From DASTHS01 sp035718085 (GTDB lineage Bacteria; Actinomycetota; Acidimicrobiia; Acidimicrobiales; Palsa-688), in the NCBI GenBank assembly GCA_035718085.1, contig DASTHS010000171.1:1-9756 (forward strand): a stretch of 9,756 nucleotides of DNA. The letters run 5' to 3'. The notes beneath the pieces were generated by a model. It was given only the letters and a program-made list of their open reading frames with translations, had not been told where the DNA came from and did no database searches. How positions within the stretch are numbered: position 1 is the stretch's first letter; the number at the start of each line of letters is the position of its first letter. Position numbers and translations under genes: made by a program. This document shows, piece after piece, positions 1-5,959 of this stretch.

Positions 1-843
1 GCCAAGGAGAACCCGACCTGGACCCCGGCGGGCCGCATCGGCGCGGTGGCGGCGACGGATGGGCGCATCGGCACGCAGACCATGCCCGGCGTCTTCGCCC
101 AAATCGGCATGGAGTACGGCCAGAAGTACGGCGGCACGAGCTTCGAGCTCTTCGCCAAGATCTCCGAGAAGAATCACGCCCACTCGACGCTGAACCCGCT
201 CGCCGCGTACAACAAGCGGTTCACGCTCGAAGAGATCATGAACGACATCATGATCGCCTACCCGAACACCCGCCCGATGTGCTCGGCCAACTGCGACGGT
301 GCCGCCGCCGCGGTCGTGGTGTCGGACAGCAAGCTCAAGACGCTGTCGCTCGAGCAGCAGCGGCGGGCGGTCAAGGTCAGCGCGTCGATCCTGACCAGCG
401 ACCCGTGGCAGGAGGCCTGCCAGGTCCTGCCGGACGTGAACACGCTCACCCGCATGGCCGCCACCCAGGCGTACGAGCAGGCCGGCGTGGGTCCCGAGGA
501 TCTCGACCTGGTGGAGCTGCACGACTGCTTCGCCACCGCCGAGCTGGTGCACTACGACAACCTGAACCTCTGCGAGGAGGGCGGCGCCGTCGACTTCTTC
601 GAGTCGGGGGCGACGTGGCGTGACGGTCGGTTGCCGGTGAACGTGTCGGGCGGCCTCGAATCCAAGGGGCACCCCATCTCGGCCACGGGGATCGCCAACA
701 TCTGGGAGGTCTGCACCCACCTGCGCGGCGAGGCGGGCGACCGCCAGATCGCCGGCGCCAAGGTCGGCCTCGCCCACGTCATCGGGCTCGGCTCGGCCTG
801 CGGCGTGCACATCCTCGAGCGCAGCGCCCTCGCCAGCGCGTAG
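1..843 (+). CDS. SCP2-type thiolase / lipid-transfer acetyl-CoA acyltransferase, 3' part (5' end outside window)
   Basis: The frame is open from the first base to the TAG at 841-843, giving 280 residues. The GTG at 46 is internal, because the family is normally about 390-400 residues; roughly 110-120 N-terminal residues, including the nucleophilic cysteine, lie outside the window. Visible landmarks of the SCP2/SCPx thiolase group are FAKISEKNHAHS near the start, NCDGAAAAVV near 283-315, HDCF (520-531), ESKGHPISATG with the catalytic histidine codon at 670-672, and the C-terminal GSACGVHILE with the second active-site cysteine. Such enzymes carry out CoA-dependent cleavage of 3-oxoacyl-CoA; actinobacterial relatives (the Ltp group) often act on bulky or branched chains such as steroid side chains, and some act as aldolases. 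No SCP2 carrier domain is fused, since the protein ends right after the thiolase fold. The neighbouring dehydrogenase and SDR support a beta-oxidation role. Family confident; substrate unknown. Confidence 0.93.
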   Translation, partial: AKENPTWTPAGRIGAVAATDGRIGTQTMPGVFAQIGMEYGQKYGGTSFELFAKISEKNHAHSTLNPLAAYNKRFTLEEIMNDIMIAYPNTRPMCSANCDGAAAAVVVSDSKLKTLSLEQQRRAVKVSASILTSDPWQEACQVLPDVNTLTRMAATQAYEQAGVGPEDLDLVELHDCFATAELVHYDNLNLCEEGGAVDFFESGATWRDGRLPVNVSGGLESKGHPISATGIANIWEVCTHLRGEAGDRQIAGAKVGLAHVIGLGSACGVHILERSALASA

Positions 844-874
844 CCGGTAGCCGAACCACCCGGGCAGTGGCACG

Positions 875-901
875 GAGGGGGCGCCCGGCGGGCGCCCCCT
901 C
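875..901. terminator. 12-bp GC hairpin between convergent genes, likely bidirectional terminator
   Basis: A perfect 12-bp stem is formed by GAGGGGGCGCCC at 875-886 and GGGCGCCCCCTC at 890-901, with a 3-base GGC loop. It starts 32 bases after the thiolase stop and ends 15 bases before the stop of the opposing SDR gene, so it can serve both transcripts. There is no T tract on either side, so a canonical U-run terminator is not shown. In high-GC actinobacteria, strong hairpins without U runs between convergent genes are common, and termination or 3'-end protection is the natural reading. Confidence 0.7.
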
Positions 902-915
902 GGCGCGTGGGGGGC

Positions 916-1827
916 CTAGTCCCCCATCGGCAGGCCCTGGTCCCACTCGACTGCACCCCACTTGGCGGCGGCCTCGGCGAGCTCCTCGACCTCCCAGCGG
1001 CCGGTCGTCTCGATGACGTCCTCGAAGCTCCACGGCTTGATCAGGTGCACCCGGTTGCCGTAGACGAAGAACGTCTTGCCCTTGATCGGGCAACCCTCGG
1101 TGGCGAGGTAGGCCACGAAGGGGGCGACGTTCGCCGGGTCGTCCCGGTCGAAGGCCGCCTCCTTGGCCCGCTCGGCCATGCGCTCGCCGACCCCGGGGGT
1201 CTGCAGCGTGAGCCGGGTGCGGGCGGCAGGGGCGATGGCGTTGCACCGGACCCCGTAGCGGCCGAGCTCTTTCTGGGCGATCTCGGTGAGGGTGGCGATG
1301 CCGGACTTGGCGGCGCCGTAGTTGGCCTGCCCCACGTTGGAGAACAGCCCGGAGGTCGAGGTGGTGTTGATCACCGACGCGGCGAGCGCCTCGCCCGCCT
1401 TGGAGCGTTCGCGCCAATGGCGGGCGGCGGCGGCGAGGGGCAGGAAGTGGCCCCGCAGGTGCACCCGAACCACGACGTCCCACTCGTCGGCGCTCATGTT
1501 CACCAGCATGCGGTCGCGCAGGATGCCGGCGTTGTTGACCAGCACGTCGAGGCGGCCGAACGCCTCGACGGCCTGGTCGACCATGCGCGTGGCGCCCTCG
1601 GTGTCGGCCACGTCGTCGCCGTTGACCACCGCCTCGCCGCCGGCCGCGGTGATCTCGTCGACCACCTGCTGGGCCGGCGTGGCGTCGGCGCCGGTGCCGC
1701 CGGTGTCACCACCGAGGTCGTTGACCACCACCTTGGCCCCCTGCCTCGCGAACAGCAGGGCGTGCTCCCGGCCCAACCCGCGGCCGGCGCCGGTGATCAG
1801 CGCCACCCGCCCGTCAAGTGCTCCCAT
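916..1827 (-). CDS. SDR-family (3R)-hydroxyacyl-CoA dehydrogenase, MFE-2/HSD17B4-like
   Basis: This is a 303-residue NAD(P)-dependent short-chain dehydrogenase. The N-terminal Rossmann motif TGAGRGLG is at residues 12-19, followed by VNDLGGD (36-41), where Asp37 suggests NAD+ preference. NNAG is at 98-101, then ILRD. The catalytic set is Ser157, Tyr170 and Lys174 (YGAAK). NDLGGD, ILRD and GQANYGAAK are typical of the dehydrogenase domain of peroxisomal multifunctional enzyme 2 and of mycobacterial Hsd4A-like proteins, which oxidise 3-hydroxyacyl-CoA to 3-oxoacyl-CoA. The C-terminal part (about 255-303) extends beyond the minimal SDR fold, as in that group. No hydratase or SCP2 domain is fused. 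The ATG at 1825-1827 is supported by AAGGGGG (1834-1840) six bases upstream. It diverges from the fused acyl-CoA dehydrogenase and converges on the thiolase. Its product would be a thiolase substrate. A generic oxidoreductase role cannot be excluded. Confidence 0.92.
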   Translation of the reverse strand: MGALDGRVALITGAGRGLGREHALLFARQGAKVVVNDLGGDTGGTGADATPAQQVVDEITAAGGEAVVNGDDVADTEGATRMVDQAVEAFGRLDVLVNNAGILRDRMLVNMSADEWDVVVRVHLRGHFLPLAAAARHWRERSKAGEALAASVINTTSTSGLFSNVGQANYGAAKSGIATLTEIAQKELGRYGVRCNAIAPAARTRLTLQTPGVGERMAERAKEAAFDRDDPANVAPFVAYLATEGCPIKGKTFFVYGNRVHLIKPWSFEDVIETTGRWEVEELAEAAAKWGAVEWDQGLPMGD

Positions 1828-1896
1828 GTCGGTCCCCCTTGGTGCGTAGAAGCCCGGACTGTAACCTCACCCGGGTACACGCCTAGGGGGACATCC
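1828..1896. promoter_or_regulatory. Divergent promoter region between SDR and acyl-CoA dehydrogenase genes
   Basis: This 69-bp gap must hold both promoters. For the + gene, TTGGTG (1839-1844) and TAACCT (1862-1867) are separated by 17 bases, and AGGGGG (1885-1890) lies six bases before the ATG. For the - gene, a TACAGT hexamer (reverse strand of 1858-1863) could be a -10 element, with AAGGGGG (1834-1840) as ribosome-binding site; no good -35 is visible. The two -10 candidates overlap by two bases, so the two transcription events would compete. An imperfect inverted repeat, GTAACC (1861-1866) and GGGTAC (1873-1878), and the palindrome ACCCGGGT (1869-1876) lie on the start side of the + promoter and could bind a TetR-type acyl-CoA regulator. 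None matches the KstR or KstR2 consensus that I know. Promoter matches are weak and inferred by eye. Confidence 0.45.
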
Positions 1897-4050
1897 ATGC
1901 CGATCGCCATCACCGACGACCACGTCGCGCTGAGCTCCACCGCCGCGGAGGTGCTCGCCAAGCGCGAGGCGCGCGCCGCTGCCCGGGCCCGCCTCGAGGA
2001 GCCGACCGAGCGCCTGCCGGAGCTGTGGGAGGAGCTGGCGGCGCTCGGCTGGCTCGGGCTGCACCTGCCGGAGGCCCACGGCGGGTCGGGGTACGGGCTG
2101 GAGGAAGTCGTGGTGGTGGCCGAGGAGCTCGGCCGCGCCCTCGCCCCGGTGCCGTTCACGCCCACCGTCATCGTCAGCGCCCTCGTCGACGCCGCCGGGG
2201 ACGACGCGCTCAAGCAGCGGCTGCTCCCCGGTCTCGCCGACGGCACCGCCCGGGGCGGCCTGTCGTTCGGCGGCACGGCGACCCTCGACGGCGAGCGCCT
2301 GTCGGGCACCGCCTCGCCGGTGCTCGGCGCCGGTCTGGCCACCGTGTTCGCCGTGCGCGTCGGTGACGACGTCGCCATCGTCGACGCCGGCGACGGCGTG
2401 TCGGTCACCGAGGTGCCCAACCTGGATCCCACCCGCCGCTCGGCCAGGGTCACCTTCGACGCCGCTACGGCCACCGTGCTGCGGGGCGCGGCCGGGCGCC
2501 TGCTCAGCCTGACCCGCCTGCTGCTGTCGGCCGAGGCCGTCGGCGTGGCCCGGGCCTGCACCGAGGAGGCCGCCGACTACGCCAAGAACCGCCTGCAGTT
2601 CGGCCGCCCGATCGCCATGTACCAGGGCGTCAAGCACCACTGCGCCAACATGGCCGTCGCCACCGAGCTGGCCACCGCCGCCGTGTGGGATGCAGCACGC
2701 GCCGCCGCCCACGACCCCGGGCAGGCCGCCTACACCGCGGCGGTGGCGGCGACGCTGGCGGGCCCGGCCGCCGACTTCTGCGCCAACCACTCCACCCAGG
2801 TGCACGGCGGCATCGGCTTCACGTGGGCGCACGACGCCCACATGTTCATGCGCCGGGCCACCGCGCTGCTGGCGCTGCTCGAGCCCGAGAAGGCGGCCGC
2901 CGACCTCACGGCGATGCTGCGCGCCGGGGTGACCCGAGCGGCGGCCATCGACCTGCCGCCCGAGGCCGAGCCCATCCGCGACGAGGTGCGGGCGTTCGCC
3001 GCCTCGATCGCCGGCCTCGACCCCGCCGCCCAGCGCACCAAGCTCATCGAGTCCGGCTACGTCATGCCCCACTGGCCCAAGCCGTGGGGCCGCGCCGCCG
3101 GCGCCCTCGAGCAGCTGGTCATCGAGGAGGAGTTCGCCAAGGCCGGCGTCAAGCGGCCCGCGTACGGCATCACCGGCTGGATCCTGCTCACCCTCATCCA
3201 GCACGCCACCGCCGACCAGGTGCAGCGGTGGGTGCCGCCGGCGCTCAACCAGGAGCTCATCTGGTGCCAGCTCTTCAGCGAGCCCGACGCTGGCTCCGAC
3301 GCCGCCGGCATCAAGACCAAGGCCACCCGGGTCGACGGCGGCTGGCTGGTCAACGGCCAGAAGGTGTGGACCTCCGGCGCCCACCTGGCCGGGAGGGGTT
3401 TCGCCACCGTGCGCACCAACCCCGACGTGCCCAAGCACCAGGGCATCACCATCATGGTGATCGACATGCACGCCGAGGGCGTCGAGGTGCGACCCCTCCG
3501 CCAGGCCACGGGCAACGCCGACTTCAACGAGGTGTTCTTCACCGACGTGTTCGTGCCCGACGACGACGTGGTCGGCCCCGTCGACGGCGGCTGGACCGTC
3601 GCCCGGGCGACCCTCGGCAACGAGAGCGTCTCGATCGGCGGGGGCCAGGGCGGGATGGCGATGCCGGCGACCGCCCTGGTGGCCGCGATCGACGCCTCCC
3701 CGGGGGCCCTCGCCGCGGGCGACGCCCGGGTCGGCACCTACGCGGCCACCCAGCAGGCCATGGCCGTGCTCAACCTGCGGGCGGCCAGCCGGGCCCTCGC
3801 CGGCGCCGAGCCCGGCCCCGAAGGCGCCATGACCAAGCTGGTGCTCTCGGAGATGGGCCACGAGGCCGCGGCGATCCTCGCCGCCGCCGCCGGGGGCGAC
3901 GGCGTGTTCATGGACGGCGCCGGCGCCACCGCCGGGTTCATGGTGCTCAGCCATCGGGGCCTGTCGATCGCCGGCGGGACGTCGGAGATCAAGCGCAACC
4001 AGATCGGCGAGCGGATCCTGGGCCTGCCGCGCGACCCGCTGCTGAAGTAG
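1897..4050 (+). CDS. Fused two-domain acyl-CoA dehydrogenase (FadE34-like architecture)
   Basis: The protein has 717 residues, about twice the usual acyl-CoA dehydrogenase length. The first half (about 1-340) has the N-terminal helical part with PEAHGGSGYGLEE (58-70), a degenerate middle beta domain lacking the EPxAGSD motif, and a C-terminal helical domain with RLQFGRPIAMYQGVKHH (232-248) and QVHGGIGFTW (301-310). The second half (about 355-717) is complete: LFSEPDAGSD (459-468), NGQKVWTSGAH (486-496), and GGTSEIKRNQIGERILGLPRDP around 693-714. The residue before GTS is Gly, not the Glu used as catalytic base in MCAD-type enzymes, so the base must lie elsewhere. The fold performs FAD-dependent alpha,beta-desaturation of acyl-CoA. 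Fused forms such as mycobacterial FadE34 are thought to mimic the alpha2beta2 steroid acyl-CoA dehydrogenases. The frame is open far upstream, but the ATG at 1897 follows AGGGGG with six-base spacing and gives the normal N-terminus. Substrate is inferred only. Confidence 0.93.
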   Translation: MPIAITDDHVALSSTAAEVLAKREARAAARARLEEPTERLPELWEELAALGWLGLHLPEAHGGSGYGLEEVVVVAEELGRALAPVPFTPTVIVSALVDAAGDDALKQRLLPGLADGTARGGLSFGGTATLDGERLSGTASPVLGAGLATVFAVRVGDDVAIVDAGDGVSVTEVPNLDPTRRSARVTFDAATATVLRGAAGRLLSLTRLLLSAEAVGVARACTEEAADYAKNRLQFGRPIAMYQGVKHHCANMAVATELATAAVWDAARAAAHDPGQAAYTAAVAATLAGPAADFCANHSTQVHGGIGFTWAHDAHMFMRRATALLALLEPEKAAADLTAMLRAGVTRAAAIDLPPEAEPIRDEVRAFAASIAGLDPAAQRTKLIESGYVMPHWPKPWGRAAGALEQLVIEEEFAKAGVKRPAYGITGWILLTLIQHATADQVQRWVPPALNQELIWCQLFSEPDAGSDAAGIKTKATRVDGGWLVNGQKVWTSGAHLAGRGFATVRTNPDVPKHQGITIMVIDMHAEGVEVRPLRQATGNADFNEVFFTDVFVPDDDVVGPVDGGWTVARATLGNESVSIGGGQGGMAMPATALVAAIDASPGALAAGDARVGTYAATQQAMAVLNLRAASRALAGAEPGPEGAMTKLVLSEMGHEAAAILAAAAGGDGVFMDGAGATAGFMVLSHRGLSIAGGTSEIKRNQIGERILGLPRDPLLK

Positions 4051-4057
4051 TCCCCCG

Positions 4058-5161
4058 TCAGGCGGTGGTGGCGGGCGCTCCTCGGGGGAGCGCCCGCCGC
4101 ACCTCGTCGACGAGGGCGTCGACGTCGGCGGCGGTCGTGTCCCACGCGCACATCAGGCGCACCTCGCCGGTGGCGTGATCCCAGTCGTAGAACCGGAACC
4201 GCCGGCGCACCGTGTCGGCCACCCCGGGGGGGAGCACGACGAACACGCCGTTCGCCTGGGTCGGCTGGGTGACCCGCACCCCGGGGAGGTGGCCCAGACA
4301 TTCGGCCAGCCGGCGCGCCATGGTGTTCGCGTGCCGGGCAGAGCGCAGCCACAGGTCCCCGTCGAAGAGGGCCAGCAGCTGCGCCGACACGAAGCGCATC
4401 TTCGACGGCAGCTGCATGTCGAACTTGCGCAGGTAGGCCACCCCCGGGGCGGCGGCGGGGTCGAGCAGCACCACCGCCTCGGCTGCCAGGGCCCCGTTCT
4501 TGGTGCCGCCCAGGGTGACCACGTCGACCCCGGCGTCGGTCGTGAACGCCCGCAACGGCGCGTCGAGGGCGGCGGCGGCGTTGGCCAGGCGGGCGCCGTC
4601 GAGGTGGAGGCGCATGCCCAGCCCGTGGGCGTGGTCGGCGAGCGCCGCCACCTCGGCGGCGGTGTAGACGGTGCCGAGCTCGGTCGACTGGGTGATCGAC
4701 ACGACGGCCGGCTGGGCGCGGTGCTCGTCACCGAAGCCCCACGCCTGGCGGTCGACCAGCTCCGGGGTCAGCTTGCCGTCGGGGGCCGGCACCGGGAGCA
4801 GCTTGATGCCCGCCACCCGCTCGGGTGCCCCGCCCTCGTCGGTGTTGATGTGCGCCGTCTGGGCGCACACCACCGCCCCCCACTTCGGGAGCAGCGCCTG
4901 CAGCCCCACCACGTTGGCGCCGGTGCCGTTGAACACCGGGTGCACCTCGGCCTGCGGCCCAAAGTGGTCGCGCCCCACCTCCGCCAGCCGGGCGGTGTAG
5001 GGGTCGGCGCCGTAGGAGGTGACGTGCCCGCCGTTGGCCTCGGCCAGGGCGGCGAGCACCTCCGGGTGGGCGCCGGCGTAGTTGTCGGAGGCGAAGGTCC
5101 GGGAGCTGGGGTCGTGGTGCTGCACCGGTGCAGCCTGGCCGAGGGCGCATCCCGGCCGCAT
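4058..5161 (-). CDS. Low-specificity L-threonine aldolase (PLP-dependent, beta-eliminating-lyase family)
   Basis: A cytosolic fold-type-I PLP enzyme of 367 residues that would cleave L-threonine or allo-threonine to glycine and acetaldehyde. Landmarks are FASDNYAGAHPEVLAAL (23-39), VFNGTGANV (77-85) that binds the cofactor phosphate, AHIN with His104 stacking on PLP, HLDGARLANA with Asp188 and Arg191, and GGTKNG with the Schiff-base Lys221. The length is normal for the family (about 340-370). The ATG at 5159-5161 has no ribosome-binding site; a GTG at codon 13 (5123-5125) would leave about ten residues before FASDN, which is closer to most family members, so the start is uncertain. The 3' end is convergent with the acyl-CoA dehydrogenase, seven bases apart, and it diverges from the SCO6745-family gene. 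No functional link to either neighbour is apparent. Confidence 0.92.
   Translation of the reverse strand: MRPGCALGQAAPVQHHDPSSRTFASDNYAGAHPEVLAALAEANGGHVTSYGADPYTARLAEVGRDHFGPQAEVHPVFNGTGANVVGLQALLPKWGAVVCAQTAHINTDEGGAPERVAGIKLLPVPAPDGKLTPELVDRQAWGFGDEHRAQPAVVSITQSTELGTVYTAAEVAALADHAHGLGMRLHLDGARLANAAAALDAPLRAFTTDAGVDVVTLGGTKNGALAAEAVVLLDPAAAPGVAYLRKFDMQLPSKMRFVSAQLLALFDGDLWLRSARHANTMARRLAECLGHLPGVRVTQPTQANGVFVVLPPGVADTVRRRFRFYDWDHATGEVRLMCAWDTTAADVDALVDEVRRALPRGAPATTA
4070..4098. terminator. 12-bp hairpin, likely terminator of the acyl-CoA dehydrogenase gene, inside the aldolase coding end
   Basis: GGCGGGCGCTCC (4070-4081) pairs perfectly with GGAGCGCCCGCC (4087-4098) around a five-base TCGGG loop. 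The hairpin begins 20 bases past the dehydrogenase stop at 4048-4050 but lies within the last coding codons of the convergent threonine aldolase. It has the same 12-bp stem length as the hairpin at 875-901 and again no T tract. Termination is inferred from position and stem strength. As coding sequence it contributes part of the Leu-Pro-Arg-Gly-Ala-Pro tail of the aldolase. Confidence 0.55.
5119..5134. promoter_or_regulatory. Perfect 16-bp palindrome near the aldolase start, possible operator
   Basis: GCTGCACCGGTGCAGC is its own reverse complement over all 16 bases. It overlaps the alternative GTG start of the threonine aldolase (5123-5125) and lies about 57 bases upstream of the start of the divergent SCO6745-family gene. 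If the aldolase starts at the GTG, the palindrome sits at the initiation site of that gene; if it starts at 5161, it is coding. It could bind a dimeric regulator, or fold as a hairpin only with an unfavourably tight loop. A chance palindrome is possible in such GC-rich DNA. Confidence 0.3.
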
Positions 5162-5176
5162 GGCGAGCGGCGGCGC

Positions 5177-5190
5177 TACGGTCGGCCGCC
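5177..5190 (+). promoter_or_regulatory. Candidate leaderless promoter of the SCO6745-family gene
   Basis: TACGGT at 5177-5182 fits the actinobacterial -10 pattern TANNNT and is followed by eight bases and then the ATG at 5191. There is no Shine-Dalgarno sequence in front of this ATG. In actinobacteria a -10 element 6-9 bases before the start codon indicates a transcript that begins at the start codon. No recognisable -35 is present. The same hexamer occurs at the same relative place before the GH43-like gene (7031-7036), which adds some weight. Confidence 0.45.
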
Positions 5191-5949
5191 ATGGCCGACA
5201 CCGAACACTCCGCAGCCGACGAGCTCGCCGCCGCCGTCTCGCCCACCTTCGCCTCGGCGGGGTCGGCCTGGTACTTCACCGAGGCCACCCGGGCGGCCGG
5301 CAAGGCGCTCGGCCTCGACGGCATGCGGTTCTACGTGCTCGGCCGGGGCGGGGTCCTCGGCGAGGTCGACTGGCGGATCGTGTGGTCGGCGTTCGGTTAC
5401 TTCAGCCCGGCCCTGATCGAGCGGCTCTGGACGACCGGCGCTGAGCGCTGCCCGGTCGAGCGGGCCCGCCAGGCCCACCTGGAGGCCTGCGAGGCGTGGG
5501 GCCGTGAGCAGCTGGCCGACGTGGCCGGTCTGCCGGCGTTCTGCGAGGCCGCCGACCGGGTCGTCACCGCCGCCGCCGGCGACCTCGGCGGCCTGACGCT
5601 GTTCGCCGGCTACGCCGCCCAGCCCCTGCCCGACGACCTGCCGGCGCGGGCCGCGCGCCTGGTGGCCGCCCTGCGGGAGCACCGCGGTTCGGCCCACCTG
5701 GCCGCCGTGGCCGCCGTCGGGCTGGCCACGCCGGTGGCCCATGCCATGCGCCGGCCCGGCATGGTGGAGGGCTTCGGCTGGGAGGCGGGCTCGCTGCCCG
5801 AGGCCACCGACGACGACCGGCGCCTGCTGGCAGAGGCCGACCGGCTCACCGACCGGGCGACGGCCCGCCCCTACCGGGCGCTCGACGCAGCCGGCGCCGA
5901 CGCGCTGCGGGCGGGGGCCGACGGCATCGCCGCCGCCCTCGCCGGCTGA
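5191..5949 (+). CDS. SCO6745/SalK-family protein, function not established
   Basis: This 252-residue soluble alpha-helical protein resembles the actinobacterial SCO6745 family, sometimes called SalK-like. Family-type features are an N-terminal segment ending in YFTEATRAAGKALGLDGMRFYVLGRGGVLGEV (about 28-59), GYFSPALIERLW (70-81), a middle region in which bulky helices flank LTLFAGYAAQPLPDD (about 135-149), and the HRGSAHLAAVAAVGL block (about 166-180), which is the most diagnostic. The C-terminal part (about 200-252) looks like a helical winged-helix-type remnant. No catalytic motif, signal peptide or membrane span is visible. The frame is open back to a GTG at 5128, but the ATG at 5191 preceded by TACGGT and the normal family N-terminus favour 5191. 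It stands alone: divergent from threonine aldolase and convergent with the GH43-like gene, ten bases apart. Members occur in antibiotic clusters and elsewhere; no biochemical role is assigned here. Confidence 0.8.
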   Translation: MADTEHSAADELAAAVSPTFASAGSAWYFTEATRAAGKALGLDGMRFYVLGRGGVLGEVDWRIVWSAFGYFSPALIERLWTTGAERCPVERARQAHLEACEAWGREQLADVAGLPAFCEAADRVVTAAAGDLGGLTLFAGYAAQPLPDDLPARAARLVAALREHRGSAHLAAVAAVGLATPVAHAMRRPGMVEGFGWEAGSLPEATDDDRRLLAEADRLTDRATARPYRALDAAGADALRAGADGIAAALAG

Positions 5950-5959
5950 TCACCCGCCT

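Noticed and set aside
907..1896. A long + frame running into the acyl-CoA dehydrogenase, which could add over 300 residues to its N-terminus
   Set aside because: It is antisense to the well-supported SDR gene, its translation is low-complexity Gly/Val/His-rich, and the ATG at 1897 has a proper ribosome-binding site and gives the normal N-terminus.
1867..3954. 695-codon open frame on the minus strand opposite the acyl-CoA dehydrogenase
   Set aside because: The translation is Gly/His/Arg-rich without any domain; it is the usual antisense mirror of a GC-rich gene.
2685..4178. 497-codon + frame in another register over the dehydrogenase
   Set aside because: Arg/Gly/His-rich low-complexity translation, overlaps a clear homologous gene completely, and has no start signal.
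5128..5190. GTG at 5128 as start of the SCO6745-family gene
   Set aside because: It would add 21 residues with no family counterpart and sits within the palindrome and the aldolase N-terminus; the ATG at 5191 follows a -10-like TACGGT.
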